64,000 nt of DNA, taken from Paratrimastix pyriformis (taxonomy: Eukaryota; Preaxostyla; Paratrimastigidae). The stretch lies in assembly GCA_027972325.1 (NCBI GenBank), contig JAPMOS010000141.1, positions 1-64,000 on the forward strand, written 5' to 3'. Made by a program: the position numbers and the translations under genes. Positions 1 through 11,231 of this stretch are shown piece after piece. Within the stretch, counting starts at the first letter, position 1; each line of letters opens with the position of its first letter. The notes beneath the pieces are model-generated. The model saw only the letters and a program-made list of their open reading frames with translations. It was not told where the DNA came from and made no database searches.

Positions 1-739
1 CCGCGAGCAGGTGAACCGGCGGTCGCCACCGCAGTTGAGGCCGCCCTCGGTGATGGCCTCGTCGACCCGGTTCCGGTTGGCCAGGAACGAGACGACCGAG
101 CTGTGGAAGACCAGGTGGTGCGGATGGGATGGGGGTCGGGGTGGCAATGGGGTGAGGGGTGTCTGTCGACGCCTGTTCTGTTCATGAGGACATCGCCCGG
201 GGTGTCTGAACTGCCGATCGAGGTTGAGCTTCGCTGATCCATGGACGAGTTGGCTCCGCCGGCACTTGGGCGCAACGACAGGCCCATCGAGGCCGGGAAG
301 GCCGCCTCCGGGTCGGCCCGTCGCTCACGGGGCAACAGCCGCCTGCTAGGTCAACGAACCGGGAGCATTGTGGATCGAAGTCGGGCCGGCCGAATGGATG
401 GACCCTTCGGCCTCTGGATGCGTGCGTGTGTGTTTGGGGGGGGGGGGGACAGTTTTGGTCTGTTGATCTCGTCCTCGAAGAATACAAATGGCGAAGCGGG
501 GGCAATGCGGACTGACCTCCAGTTCGTCGGCCTGGGCGAGGGTTGTCGGCCAGCTCGGCCCGTACAGGTCCTGCAGCAGCGAGCCGTACCCGCAGCAGAG
601 GGCACCAGGGCGAGGAACGACTGCAGCAGGGACGAGTAAGCCTCCAGGGCCGTGTTGGCGTGGCTCACGGCCGAGTCGAGCAGCAGGGCAGGCGCGCGTC
701 GTAGTTGGGCCGCAGGAAGGTCCAGCCGAACCGTGGTCT

Positions 740-770
<31 letters not shown>

Positions 771-1260
771 ACGAACACGGATTGAGGGCAGAAGCTCGGT
801 ACATGGGGGTCGGGGTGGGCCATGGGGGTGAGCCATGGGGGGTGTGGGAATATCCGGGGCATGCAAGATACCAAGGCCGGGGGCCACGGGGCAAGGCCGG
901 GGGAATATCACAGGGCATGCGCAACAAGGCAGAGGCGGCAGGGCGCCAGTCCCAGCAGCGAACGCTGTATGGACAGGTGCACCTGGCGCATGCTGCGGCG
1001 CAGGGTCAGCATCGACATGACGTGCGCCGAGCAGGACCGTCTGCCGACTGGGGAGTTCAGGATGGATGGTCGATGAAAAGTATGGATATAATGGGATGCA
1101 ATGGGGATGGGGGGGTGGGGATGGGAGGCGAACCGTTTGGGCCTCGTAGTCGCTCGGCCGCGTGAACCACAAGCGGGTGTCGAAACAGCCCCGCTGATCA
1201 TGGGCACGCGTCGGATGATGATCGTCACAGAGGCCAGCGTTGTGGAAGACCTGCCGGGCG
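1..1260 (-). pseudogene. Decayed 3' part of TmcB-like gene (left copy, cut by window edge)
   Basis: This continues the TmcB-like gene at 2345-5389 and aligns exon by exon with the right copy at 57.9-59.2 kb. Recognisable pieces are the exon at about 1150-1250 (matches DTRFAVYAAERDFETQ), the piece at 960-1035 (HVMSMLTLRRSMRQ), the exon at 590-735 (LDSAVSHANTALEAYSSLLQ, the TPR_TmcB-type helical region) and an exon at 1-130 (SSVVSFLANRN). Compared with the right copy, the reading frame shifts at about 1185 (2-nt loss before FDTR), at about 690, at about 620-640 and at about 560-600, and no GT...AG intron would absorb these shifts. I infer that this half is degenerating. A poorly assembled contig end is the main alternative, because indels near G/C homopolymers are common errors. 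Seen: the indels. Inferred: pseudogene. Confidence 0.55.
740..766. repeat. Poly-G run = poly(C) 3' splice tract on the sense strand
   Basis: An uninterrupted run of G on the + strand. On the sense (-) strand it reads C(n)AG directly before the exon beginning ACCACGGTTCGGCTGGACC, so it sits exactly where a polypyrimidine tract is expected. Confidence 0.85.
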
Positions 1261-1324
1261 AGAACGGCAGAGGTGGTGAGTGGCCGAACGGGATGGGAAT
1301 GGGGAATGGAGAATGGGGAATGGG

Positions 1325-2330
1325 GAATGGGGGAATGGGGAGTAGGGACGTGGGGACGTAGGGACGTGGGGACGTAGGGAGACGTAGGGACGGGACATGA
1401 GGGACATGAGGGACGTGGGACGTGGGGACGTGAGGACGTGAGGACGGGGACGTGGGGACGTGGGGACGTGGGGACGTGGGGACGTGGGACGATGAGGACG
1501 TGGGGACGTGGGGACGTGGGGACGTGAGGACGATAGGGACGATAGGGACGTGGGGGGGTGAGGACGATAGGGACGTGGGGACGTGGGGACGTGGGGACGT
1601 GGGGACGTGAGGACGTGAGGACGAGACGTGAGGACGTGAGGACGTGGGGACGTGGGGACGTGGGGACGTGGGGACGTGGGGACGTGGGGACGATGGGGAC
1701 GTGGGGGGGTGGGGACGTGGGGGTGGGGACGTGGGGGTGGGGACGTGGGGGTGGGGACGATGGGGACGGGGACGATGGGGACGTGGGGACGTGGGGACGT
1801 GGGGACGATGGGGACGTGGGGACGTGGGGACGTGGGGACGTGGGGGTGGGGACGTGGACGTGGGGACGTGGGGACGATGGGGACGTGGGGACGTGGGGAC
1901 GTGAGGACGGGGACGTGGGGACGTGGGGACGTGGGGACGTGGGGACGTGGGGACGTGGGGACGTGGGGACGTGGGGACGTGGGGACGTGGGGACGTGGGG
2001 ACGTGGGGACGTGGGGACGTGGGGACGTGGGGACGCGTGGGGACGTGGGGACGTGGGGACGTGGGGACGTGGGGACGTGGGACGTGAGGACGATGGGGAC
2101 GTGGGGACGTGGGGACGATGGGGACATGTCGGGACGATGGGGACGATGGGGACGATGGGACGTGGGGACGTGGGGACGTGGGGACGTGGGGACGTGGGGA
2201 CGTGGGGACGTGGGGACGTGGGGACGTGGGGACGTGGGGACGTGGGGACGTGGGGACGTGGGGACGTGGGGACGTGGGGACGTGGGACGGACGATGGGGA
2301 CGTGAGGACGATGGGGACGATGGGGGATGG
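1325..2330. repeat. GGGGACGTG minisatellite, about 1 kb
   Basis: Roughly one hundred tandem copies of a 9-bp unit (GACGTGGGG), with GACGATGGG and GACGTGAGG variants. It fills one intron of the left TmcB-like gene. It creates long false reading frames of the GRGDVGTW and HVPTSPRP type on both strands. Confidence 0.95.
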
Positions 2331-2344
2331 GGGTGGGCGGGACC

Positions 2345-5300
2345 TGGAGGAACTCGGCGTAGTTCAGGAGGAGCCCGTGGGACGTGGGGAATCGCGTCTG
2401 GGCCTTGGTGAAGATGGCCTCGGCGTAGCTGACCAGCCGCGGATGCTTCGGGGCCTCGTCCCTGCAGCAAGGGCACCAGCCAAGACAAGAGAGGAGACAA
2501 CGTCAAACGCCGGGTGACGAGACAACGATGGTGGGCATGCATGGTCACGGGCATGGTCACGAGCAGTCTGGGCATGGTCACGGGCATGGTCACGGGCATG
2601 GTCACGGGCATGGTCACAGGCATGGTCACGGGCATGGTCACGGGCATGGGCTGTCTGCCGACCAGCGCGGGTCCTTACTCGACGGCGGGGCCCAGCGGCA
2701 CCAGGCCACTCGGGGACGGGACCCCCGTCAGCTGCAGATACAGCAGCGCGGTGGCCAGCGGGGCTGACGACGACATCAAACAAACGGAGACAGAGGGCAA
2801 GTGAATATGGCGGGGTGACGACACGGGCCCCGGTCCCGGAATTGGCCTCCTCAGGCGCCCATCCATTGCTCTCGCTCAGGGGGAGGAGGGAGGAGGAGGG
2901 AGGAGGGAGGGAGGAGGGAGGGAGGGAGGGAGGGAGGAGGGAGGGAGGGAGGAGGGAGGAGGGAGGGAGGAGGGAGGGAGGGAGGGGGAGGGAGGGAGGA
3001 GGGAGGGAGGGAGGGAGGGAGGAGGGAGGGAGGGAGGGAGGAGGGAGGGAGGGAGGGAGGAGGGAGGAGGGAGGGAGGGAGGGAGGGAGGAGGGAGGAGG
3101 GAGGGAGGGAGGGAGGGAGGGAGGGAGGGAGGGAGGGAGGGAGGGAGGGAGGGAGGGGAGGGAGGGAGGGAGGGAGGGAGGGAGGGAGGGAGGGAGGGAG
3201 GGAGGGAGGGAGGGAGGATCTGGGAGCACACGGTTGGGAACTCCCAGATCCGTCGTATGGTCTGGGTGGCAGCCGTGGGTGCTGCGGACCGGGGTTTGTC
3301 GAGGGCGCACCGCCCTCGAAGGCCTCGATGGGCGGGGGCGAGGCCACGCCCACGGGTACGGCCACTCGGTCGCCCCCAACCACGCGGTCCGTCGGTCCAC
3401 GGGCTGCAGCGCCAACCAAGACCCCCCCGACCGGGCGAACAGGGGACGCGGCGTGAGGGACGACGTCAACAACAGCAGATCGGGACGGGAAGAGGGAGTT
3501 GAAAAAGGAACGGGAAGGGTAACAGGTGTGAGGCAGCGGTGGGCATGTGTGCTGACGGACGGGGCCTGGGGCCTGGGATGGTGGACCCAGGGGCCGGGGC
3601 ACCTGGCGTGCTCCCCGCCTGGGGCGCGGGTGTGGCCAGAATCCGACGGAGGATGGGCACCGGGATGGCAAGGGCCCCAACGTACCGGCGGTCTGCAGCC
3701 AGGGACGGAGGAGACCATGGGTAAGATCGGCCCCAAGTGACGATGTGGTGGCCACTCCCCCTCTGTCCCCCTCTCCCTCCCCTCTGCCTCTCTCCCCTCC
3801 CCTCTGCCCCCCTCCCCTCCCCTCTGGATGATGGCCTATCGCCGTTCCCAGCCATCCGCGCGGCCGGGCGAGGACGCGGCAGACCCACAAGCCAGGCCAC
3901 GAGGGGGGTCGTGAGGGCGATCGTGCCCAGCAGCACCAGGAAGGACACCCACGAGGTGGCGTAGTCAGGGAAGGCGAACCAGAGCAGGGTCGTCTCGAGG
4001 GCGGCCAGGAAGCATACCCAATAAAGGCACGTGTACTACCCGAGATCGAGGGGGGTGAGACAGGCTGCCCGCCCCAGGAGAACCAAGCGCGGACCAGCAC
4101 ATTGGTGAGACGCTTGTGGTAGGGCAGGTTAAACAGGCACAGGAGCCACATGAAGGTCGTGCAGGCCAGCATGATGACCGAGCGCAGTTGGGTGTACCGG
4201 GTCAACAGCCGCGCGGCCACCACCAGAAGGCCCTTGCAGAGGTACTGCAGGCGGCGGGGGCCGGTCGGAATTCGTGGTGGTGAGGAGGTCCGAGCATGGG
4301 CATCGAGGCGGGAGGACGGCGGGGGCGGTGGACGGAAGGGTCAAACAGACCGCAAACAGGTCGAACCGGCCCCGGCTGCGGCTATCGAAGCCTGTCCTGG
4401 CGTATGCACTAGGGAGGAAGGAGATGGCGGTGGTGAGGGCGGTGGTGAGGGCGGTGGTGAGGGCGGTGGTGAGGGCGGTGGTGAGGGCGGTGATGGTGAT
4501 GTCAGTTCGAACAAATGAGGGGGAGGAGGAGGGGGAGGGAGGGAGGGAGGGAGGGAGGAGGGAGGGGGAGGGAGGGGAGGGAGGAGGTCAATACTCCAGA
4601 ACGGACAAGAGCTCCACCCCGGCGGCTGTGGCGAGGAATATGACCAGCACCACCAGGGCCAGGGCCGACGGGATGGCGTGGGGCATGCCCCAGCAGGCCA
4701 CCGTGGGGAACAGGTCATGAATCACCCGGCCATCGGCCTCGTACCGGCAGTCGAGCACATCCACCAGAGAACCCAGCATCGGTACGTAAAGTATCCACGC
4801 TGTCCAGCCGAAAACGGGGGTGAGTGACGGCAGGCGGGGTTGGGTCGGCCACGGACAGAGGAACATGACCGAGGCGCGCAGGAAACGCAGGGGCCACTAG
4901 ACGGTGCGCACGATGTAGGAAAATGTGGGTCGAAAATGCACAGACCACTGCGGCAGAGTCCTCTTTCTGTGAGGGACAAAAGGAACCAGGATGTGGTCCA
5001 TCAGACGACATGAGGAGAGCGGTACCGACCTGATACAAAGCGCTGACCAAAATAGCGCTCAGAACAAAAAGAACCACCAAGGAGGCAACAACACCAAACG
5101 TGATGTACATCGCCAATGGGCTTTGTTTGAAAGAAAAATCGAGAATGCTCAAAGGAATCGAGAACCACTGGGTGGTCATGAAAAGAGCCGGAACGGTAAC
5201 CACCAAAAAGAATATTTGAAGTGCTTGCACCACGAACAAAAGGGCTTTGAGGCGCGGCATCGGAGATTCAACCTGGCCCCAAATGAAACGGAACGTGGGC

Positions 5301-5389
5301 GGTGGAAGAAAACAGACCCGCATTAAAAAGAATAGAGAAAATAAACTCCGTTCCAGACGCGAGAACGCGTCCTCCCGAGTTGACATCAA
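2345..5389 (-). CDS. TmcB-like multipass membrane protein, 5' part (left copy)
   Basis: N-terminal membrane region of a TmcB/TmcC-like ('tiny macrocysts') protein, a large multipass family of protists. Exon 1 starts at MSTREDAFSRLERSLFS and ends with MR at 5318. A 45-bp intron (5273-5317, GTCTGT...CAG) follows. Exon 2 has two hydrophobic segments (RLKALLFVVQALQIFFLVV and TFGVVASLVVLFVLSAILV). Later exons carry WILYVPMLGSLVDVLDCRY, PTVACWGMPHAIPSALALVV, LLTRYTQLRSVIMLACTTFM and FLVLLGTIALTTPLVAWL. These match the right copy (55.6-57.2 kb) almost residue for residue, with introns at equivalent places plus one extra short intron near 4900. An exon at about 2345-2480 (HPRLVSYAEAIFTKAQTRFP) begins the TPR-like part. 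The frame is open here, unlike the 3' part. Introns at 2480-2660, 2880-3215 and 4430-4600 are filled with simple repeats. Function is unknown beyond membrane signalling by analogy with Dictyostelium TmcB. Confidence 0.72.
2525..2650. repeat. 12-bp minisatellite GGGCATGGTCAC
   Basis: About eight tandem units inside an intron of the left TmcB-like gene, between the exon ending near 2660 and the exon at 2345-2480. Confidence 0.9.
2879..3214. repeat. GGGA/GGAGGA purine tract
   Basis: About 335 bp of (GGGA)n mixed with GGA units, all purine on the + strand, so all pyrimidine on the transcribed-sense (-) strand of the surrounding intron. Confidence 0.95.
4425..4495. repeat. 12-bp repeat GGTGAGGGCGGT
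   Basis: About six tandem copies in an intron of the left TmcB-like gene, followed at 4520-4590 by a GGGAGG purine tract. Confidence 0.85.
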
Positions 5390-6233
5390 ACCGAGATCAA
5401 GATCAAGGCCCGGCCGCTTGGAAGTGAATAGCCAAAATACCCGAGGGTTTGCTCAGGGATTTGAATTAGATACGATGTGAAAACCTCGCTCTTTGGGAGA
5501 GCTTGTTCCTCGTGTGAAGGTTTCACAACTCGAAGCTGTGCGCTCCTGCTCCGATGGCGCAAGGGCATTCCAGTTCTGCGGCCCCCTTAATGTACCTAAG
5601 GTTTCGAAAAACTCATAATTTTGACAGGGTTGCGTCCATTGTTCAGCCGGTTGGAAGGGGCCGGAAAGGAACATGACCGCGTCCGGGTTCGCGGAGGGTG
5701 TGATGGGCCACTGATCCTCCGACAGCGCTCGGGGCTCAGAGGGGGGCGGCCTGATCGCCCCCCACGGAGAGGTTAGCATCAGGGGATGGTGGCCGTCCGA
5801 GGGACCCCATACTGGAAACTCGGCCCCGTGCCGAGTGGCAGACCCAACTCGCCTTGCATTCGGCACAACACCCCTCCCTCGGCCCCCCGGCCTCCGTCGA
5901 CCCGATGGCTGCATCCCCCATCATGAGACGGACCGAACCCAAGTAGCGTCCACGCTACTTGACCCCTCGATGTTTCTGTGTGGTGTCACCATCCCCTGTG
6001 TCGGGTCCGTCACCATCCCCTGTGGCGAGATTGGGGGTTGCACAACCATCTCGGCGAGGCGAATGCGCTGCCCGTGAATCGAAGAATTCGAACGAGTATG
6101 CAGCTTGATTGGAGCACACAAAAACAGGGGCGCCCCACCACGAAACCGCCGGCGTTGATGATGATTGATCCCCGGGTGTGACACTCACCAAAGCAGGCGA
6201 TGGTGAAGGGAAGAGCGGTTCGTGCAGCTAACC
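5390..6233. other. Intergenic, no gene recognised
   Basis: This lies between the divergent left TmcB-like gene (-) and the lysine-rich gene (+). Open frames here are short and unconvincing. A phrase around GTCACCATCCCCTGTG is repeated at about 5987 and 6010. Nothing else is recognised. The promoters of both neighbours must lie here. Confidence 0.5.
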
Positions 6234-6652
6234 ATGAGGTTGGTGGTACCGCTCCCATGGAAGCAGAAGAAACGAAAGCCGGCCACTCCGCATCAGGTCG
6301 GTGTGTTGATGCTGATTCCCATCATTCCACCCAAAGAGCCTCAACCACCCCAAAAGGACAAGGAGAGAGTGGCTCTTCATGTTGTGGGGAAGCCAGGTTT
6401 CAAATCATTGGTGAACGTGGCCCCAATCTATGAGTCCAAGACCACTGCAGTCCACAAGCACAAAAAGGCACCGCCGAAGAAGAAGAAGGCGATGATGAAA
6501 AAGCAAGGTTTGTTTGGACACCAAACACAAGGGGCATATTTGTCCCACCCACCCTCATAGAAATGGCCGAAACCGCCGCCGCCCGGATTGCAAAGAAGGC
6601 CGAGGAATCCAGGAAAAAAGTCGTTCGGAAGGCCCGGGCGAGTCAAACGTGA
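6234..6652 (+). CDS. Small lysine-rich basic protein, two exons
   Basis: Predicted protein of about 120 residues, not recognised. Exon 1 (ATG at 6234) encodes a basic, proline-containing stretch (PLPWKQKKRKPATPHQ, then IPPKEPQPPQKDKER, then KHKKAPPKKKKAMMKKQ). A 53-bp intron at 6508-6560 (GTTTGT...CATAG) joins in frame to EMAETAAARIAKKAEESRKK and ends KARASQT at a TGA. The alternating A/K/E content of exon 2 looks helical. No membrane segment or signal peptide is visible. The start could be a different upstream ATG. The clean in-frame splice with the local donor type is the main reason to believe it. A nucleic-acid-binding or ribosome-associated role is only a guess from charge. Confidence 0.45.
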
Positions 6653-6809
6653 GAGTGTATTTCCTTTTTCTTTTCTCACGGATTTTGCCGAGCTGACTCT
6701 TCGCCTAGTCTCTGATGTCTAACTCTCCGGAGTTTTTCCTCCCATTGCGAGACATTCGTTCTGAAAACAGTCGCAAACATACACAGTCGTGTTTTCCTTC
6801 GGGGCGCCC

Positions 6810-7248
6810 TCAAGGACTGCCCATTGCACGGGGTGATCCCTCCACGTCGATATCTCCGGGGGCAGGCAGACTCTCCAGCTCCGCCAGAAATTCTACGGGG
6901 GTGGTGGTGAGAGCGGACGGGCCGGGGATGAGCAGACCCTGGATCTCCCCCAGCGAGAGCCCCTCCTCGCTCTCCGCCGGTCCCTGTTGCCTGGTCTGGC
7001 CCAGCATCATCACCGTGTCTTTTGCCTGCTGGCGCCGCCTCTGCTGCTGCCCGGGTTGTGGTGCCGCCTTCGGGCGCTCGGTGAGCGAGCTCCCCAAATC
7101 GGCCAGGGAATTCGCATCATCCCCGCCTCCTTTGGGCGGCCTCTGCTGCTGCCCCTGCCCCTGCCTCTGCTTGGCCCCCGGCGGCCCTGGCGGCGGCGGT
7201 GTTGCCGCCAAGAGCGAGCCGCCCGCAGACGCTAATGAGTCGCCGGGG

Positions 7249-7334
<86 letters not shown>

Positions 7335-9072
7335 GGAGCGCCTCGACGAGTCCAACAGGGACTTGGCCAGTCCTGCCAGGGAGCCGCTGGGCTGTTCCTC
7401 GTCGCCGCCGCTGGCCATCTCGTCCAGGCTGCCCGTTTGGCGGGCCTGAGGCGGAGGGACCGGCTCGGCGGCCTCGAGCAGGCTGCCCGCATCGTCGCCC
7501 GATGGGGGGGATGTCGCCCCGGGGGGAGAGCCACGTGCCGGCCACCGTCGAATGAGAGCGGGTGAAAAGGAGGGACTGGTGGAGGTGATGTCGGTGGTGG
7601 CGGCGGCACCGGCTGAGGGCTGCGGCTGTCTGCCGGGGGGAGTTGGCGGCAGGGACGAGCTGTCGGCCTGTGGCGGGGGGAGGATGGCGGGGGTGGCATC
7701 GGACAGGGAGGCGGCCGCTTGGGGGTGAGGCATGAAGGTCCCCGAGAAGAGGTCGTCCATGCTACCTAGCTCGTTGTGGGCCCGGTGCTGGGGATGGCCG
7801 GCGTGTGTGTGCGCGGGGGCAGGGGGGGATGGACCGGGGTGGTCGAGGCTGGGTTGGGTCTCTGAGGGCCGGATGAGCACCGTGGCGGGGCCTTGCGAGG
7901 CGGGGGCTTGGAGTGGGGGTGGTGATGGCTTCTTGGCGGCGGGCAGGGGCGGCGAGAGGTCGGGTGCGTGGGGGCACTTGACCGGGGAGGGAGCCGCACC
8001 TGCAGACCCCCGGGTTGGAGCGGCCGCCCCGGTGGGGATAGCCACCACGGGCGGTACGGGGGTGATGGAGGCCGTGGAGAGGCTGTCCGGGGATGATGGC
8101 GGGCTCCGTGGGCGGGGCGGGGTGAGCGGGACCGCCAGGGGGTTCGGTCGGCCTCCCGCCCCCCCGGCAAGGCTGGCCGGCCTGGGGCGGGTCAGGCCCC
8201 GGGGCGGGGGTGGCAGCACGGGGTCATACATGCCCCCCAGGTGGGGCCCGGTCGGGAAGGGGCACGTGGGTGGCTTGGGCGGGGTCCACGGCATGTGGGG
8301 CACGTGGGCGGCACTGCCTGTCGCATGCCGACGGGGTGGGAGTTGGGGTTGGGGAGGCTGGGGCTGGGGGGATGGGGCCTGGCGGGGGCGGGAGGTGGCG
8401 GAGCGGGAGCGGGAGCGCGAGTGAGACGAGGATCCCAGTGAGTTGGCCGAGTGTGAGCGCGAGGCGGCCCGTGGTGGCGCTGCTTGGCGGGGCGAGCGGC
8501 CCGGCGGGCTCTGAGAGCGCGAGCGGGCAGGGGAATGTGAGTGGGACCGGGAGCGTGGCTGGCGGCAGCACGAGGTGGATGAGGACAGGGAGGAGGTGGC
8601 AGAGAGGCGGCGCGGCTGCGGCTGCGGGCGGACGGCCACCGGGGGCTGTGGCCGGGGGGGTGTCGACGGGGACTCCGGGGAGGCCGGCAGGAGGGGGTTC
8701 ACCCGGGTCGGCAGGCTGAAGGCGGCCCGCACGAGGCCCGCAACGGGATCATGCCGGGGTGAGGATGGCCCGGGTGGTGGTGGCGGCGGGGATGAACCAG
8801 ACGGAGGAGGTGGTGATGGTGTTGGGTTATGATGCCCGTCGAGTGCGGCTGCGGCCTGGCGCAGGAGCACGTCGAGGTGCTGGGCCCCCATGCTGGCGGC
8901 CAGTGAGGACCCAGGGCCTGCCCCCAGGTCGGCAAGCAGCTCCCCGGGGGACATACCCTCAGCCGCCTCGTCATCATCCCCGGGGGCAGCCTGCCGACTG
9001 GACAGACGCGAGACGGCAGTGTCCGCCTCGTCCTGGTGCCGCCGCCCCTGCTGCCCCACCTCCGATGATCCG

Positions 9073-9108
<36 letters not shown>

Positions 9109-10660
9109 TGGGCCTGCGTTTGCTGGGCTTGGGGCTGGCGGTGCCTGCGGGCTGCCTGGATGAGGCGGGCGGTCAGGGCAAGCAGCTTGGCCTCCAGCTG
9201 GCGGACGTACCGGTTGCGCTCATCCAGCTGGGCCGCCGTCTGGGGGGCGCGCGGGCGGGGGAGACGGGCGGGCGGGGAAGGGAGCAACCGAGGGGGGAAA
9301 ACCAGATCAGAAGGGAGCAACCAAGGGATGGGGCAGGCGAAAAAGAAACCAGAAACGGAAGTGACGACTCGGAATGATCATACCTGCTGTGGCCATCCCT
9401 AACACCCCCGGGCGTGGTGGTCGTGGTGGTTGGTGGTGGTTGGTGGTGCTCGGCGTGATGAGCCGGAGGGAGTCGGGGACCTTGGTCTGGTTCTCGACCA
9501 GCCATCGGATCCGGCGCAGGGCCCCCGCCAGGTAGGTCCGCTGGCGGGTCAGCTGCTCGCCCAGCCCCCGGGTCTGGCCGTGCAGCCGGGCATGCAGGGC
9601 GGCCCGCTCCTTCAGCAGGCGCTCCGTCCGGTCGCGCTCTTGCTTCAGGTGCTGCACGAGCGATGGTGGAAAATCACACACAACAAAAATAGACAGTCAC
9701 GCTCTTGCTTCAGGTGCTGCATAAAAGATGGCGTGGCGATGCGGGAAGGGACAAACATGCAGTCAGGACCTGCCACAACTCCGGGCGAGCGGCAAAGACG
9801 AAAAAGAAATCATCCCGTCCCCCGTCCCCATCCCCGTCCCCGTCCCCGTCCCCGTCCCCGTCCCCGGATCATCCCACCCGGCACCCCGGAAGCGCCCCCG
9901 TGCGCGGCAGCGGCGTGGGACGTTCCAGACGTTCATCAGCCGCGCGTTGGATGCCTCGGCCTTGGCCAGGGCCTGCAGGGTGGGCTGTGCCGGGGCCTGC
10001 TCAACCACGGGGTAACTGGGCGGGGGACGGGACAGGGCCAGCACCTCCGGGGTGGCCAGCCGCTCCAAGAGCTGCTCCTGGAAGACGCCCCGAGGTGCCC
10101 CGGGCAGTTGGGTCGCCGCCGCCGAGACGCCGAGCAGGCCGCCCGCGTGCTGACAGCAGAGGAGTTGTCGGACGGTCTCCAGCTCCCGCTCCTAAGGGCA
10201 CCCGGATGTGGATACGACCCCGGGGGGTGGAGCGCCAGACCGTCTCTTTGAGTTTGGCCTGCGACACGCGGGCCGCCTCGCGGGCCGCCTCGAGGTCGGC
10301 CGTCAACAGCGCGTTCCGGTCCAGGACCGCCTGCAGTGCCTCCCTGGACGGGGTTGAGCAGACCAAGATGCGATGTGGATGTGATTCAAGAAGAAGCGCC
10401 TCCCAGACCCAAGGGCCATCGAACGTCTTTGGTCAGCCATTTGGCGACTCTTGATTGCCGCCTCCGTTGCGGCGCGCTAGGGCGCGCAAGCGATGAGAGC
10501 CGAAAACACGACGACCACAGACTTCCTGTTGCTGAGCAGACTGCTTGACTTCCTGCAGTTGTGAGCGTCTTCGTTCAGCCGCAAGAGTGCGAGAAAGCTG
10601 CCGTACTTGAGCGAGAGCCTCTTCATATGTCGCCGGAGTGCGGAGTGTAGGCTCGGACAT
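6810..10660 (-). CDS. Polyglutamine, Pro/Ser-rich coiled-coil protein
   Basis: Multi-exon gene of unknown function. The start at 10660 gives MSEPTLRTPATYEEALAQVR, with an N-terminal coiled coil (LSRTLAAERRRSQLQEVKQS). The first intron opens with GTCTGTGG. Further exons add heptad-rich helices: LQAVLDRNALLTADLEAARE near 10300, LLERLATPEVLALSRP near 10050, LLKERAALHARLHGQTRG near 9600 and LDERNRYVRQLEAKLLALTA near 9200. The last exon (to 6810) is about 800 codons and disordered. It has a first poly-Q (9072-9108), SR/RS dipeptide clusters near 8400-8560, many PxxP stretches and a second poly-Q of about 27 residues encoded by pure CAG (7251-7332). It ends VEFLAELESLPAPGDID then MGSP. It may be a scaffold or splicing-related protein; no domain was recognised. 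Confidence 0.65.
7251..7332. repeat. Coding CAG/CTG triplet tract (about 27 Gln)
   Basis: A pure (CTG)n on the + strand reads as CAG on the sense strand of the polyglutamine gene. There are no interruptions, so the length is likely to vary between strains. Confidence 0.95.
9072..9108. repeat. Second coding CAG tract (about 10 Gln)
   Basis: (CTG)n on the + strand, in frame with the polyglutamine gene on the - strand. It gives a short poly-Q after QAQQTQAQEQ. Confidence 0.9.
9815..9868. repeat. CCCCGT hexanucleotide repeat in an intron
   Basis: About nine copies inside the intron between the 9.6-kb and 9.95-kb exons of the polyglutamine gene. Just beside it, a 20-bp phrase ending CAGGTGCTGCA occurs at both about 9639 and 9702. 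It is a duplicated exon edge. Confidence 0.85.
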
Positions 10661-10818
10661 TGGGGCAGTCGCTGAAAAATTGGGTCCAAAGTTCATCGGA
10701 AATACAGAGCAAGGGGTGGATGCCACTCGACTGAGGGACCGGGCCCTCGAAGTTTTGGACGTTTCAAACACAGATAGAGCTTCAATGGACAAGGTACTGC
10801 CAGCCCCTGCCTGATCCG
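10661..10818. promoter_or_regulatory. Divergent promoter region, polyglutamine gene / VPS55
   Basis: 158 bp separates the two opposed start codons, so both promoters lie within it or overlap the 5' exons. No TATA-like or other motif is recognised. Confidence 0.3.
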
Positions 10819-11231
10819 ATGCGTTTCGAGCCGAAGTTCGTTATTCCGTTGAGTGCCTTGGCAGCATGCGGTACTGTTATGTGCATTGTCGGCTGCGCGG
10901 TTCCCGGACACTGGTGGCCCTTGCTGACACTCCTCTTCACCTGCGTCGCTTTCGCAACCGCCTTCATGTACCCATCAGCAAACGACGATCCGCATATGCA
11001 TTACTGGTTCCAGCTCATCACCGCAGCTGCCATCGCTTCGTCGCTCGGCCTCCTGGTGATTTTCTTCCGCATCCAGATTGTCTGTGCGCTTTTTTCCTTC
11101 GGCGTCCTCTCAGTCACCTTCTGCGACTTCTCCAGATCTACGGGCTTGGCTTTGGGCTTTTCCTCGCCGGACTTCTCCTCTTGTATGCTGCCCTGACGGT
11201 CTTCGTCGTTTACGCACGCCGTGAGGACTGA
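10819..11231 (+). CDS. VPS55/LEPROT-family endosomal membrane protein
   Basis: Predicted four-helix membrane protein of about 118 residues, the usual size of the Vps55/LEPROT family, which acts in late-endosome-to-vacuole sorting and receptor trafficking. Visible segments are FVIPLSALAACGTVMCIVGC, the family-like WPLLTLLF motif, LITAAAIASSLGLLVIFF, and after the intron IYGLGFGLFLAGLLLLYAAL with VFVVYARRED at the C-terminus. A 56-bp intron (11080-11135, GTCTGT...TCCAG) restores the frame between RIQI and IYGLG; reading through it instead gives an unrelated tail. The topology, WPL motif and small size fit the family. Sequence identity to remembered LEPROT/Vps55 is modest, so the call is good but not certain. 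Confidence 0.6.

Noticed and set aside
908-2647. Long HVPTSPRPH / GRGDVGTW reading frames on both strands
   Set aside because: They are translations of the GGGGACGTG minisatellite. The flanking real exons belong to the TmcB-like gene in other frames.
7248-7565. Poly-Leu and poly-Ala frames over the CTG tract
   Set aside because: The same triplet tract lies in frame as poly-Gln within an 800-codon open frame on the - strand that is supported by neighbouring coiled-coil exons.
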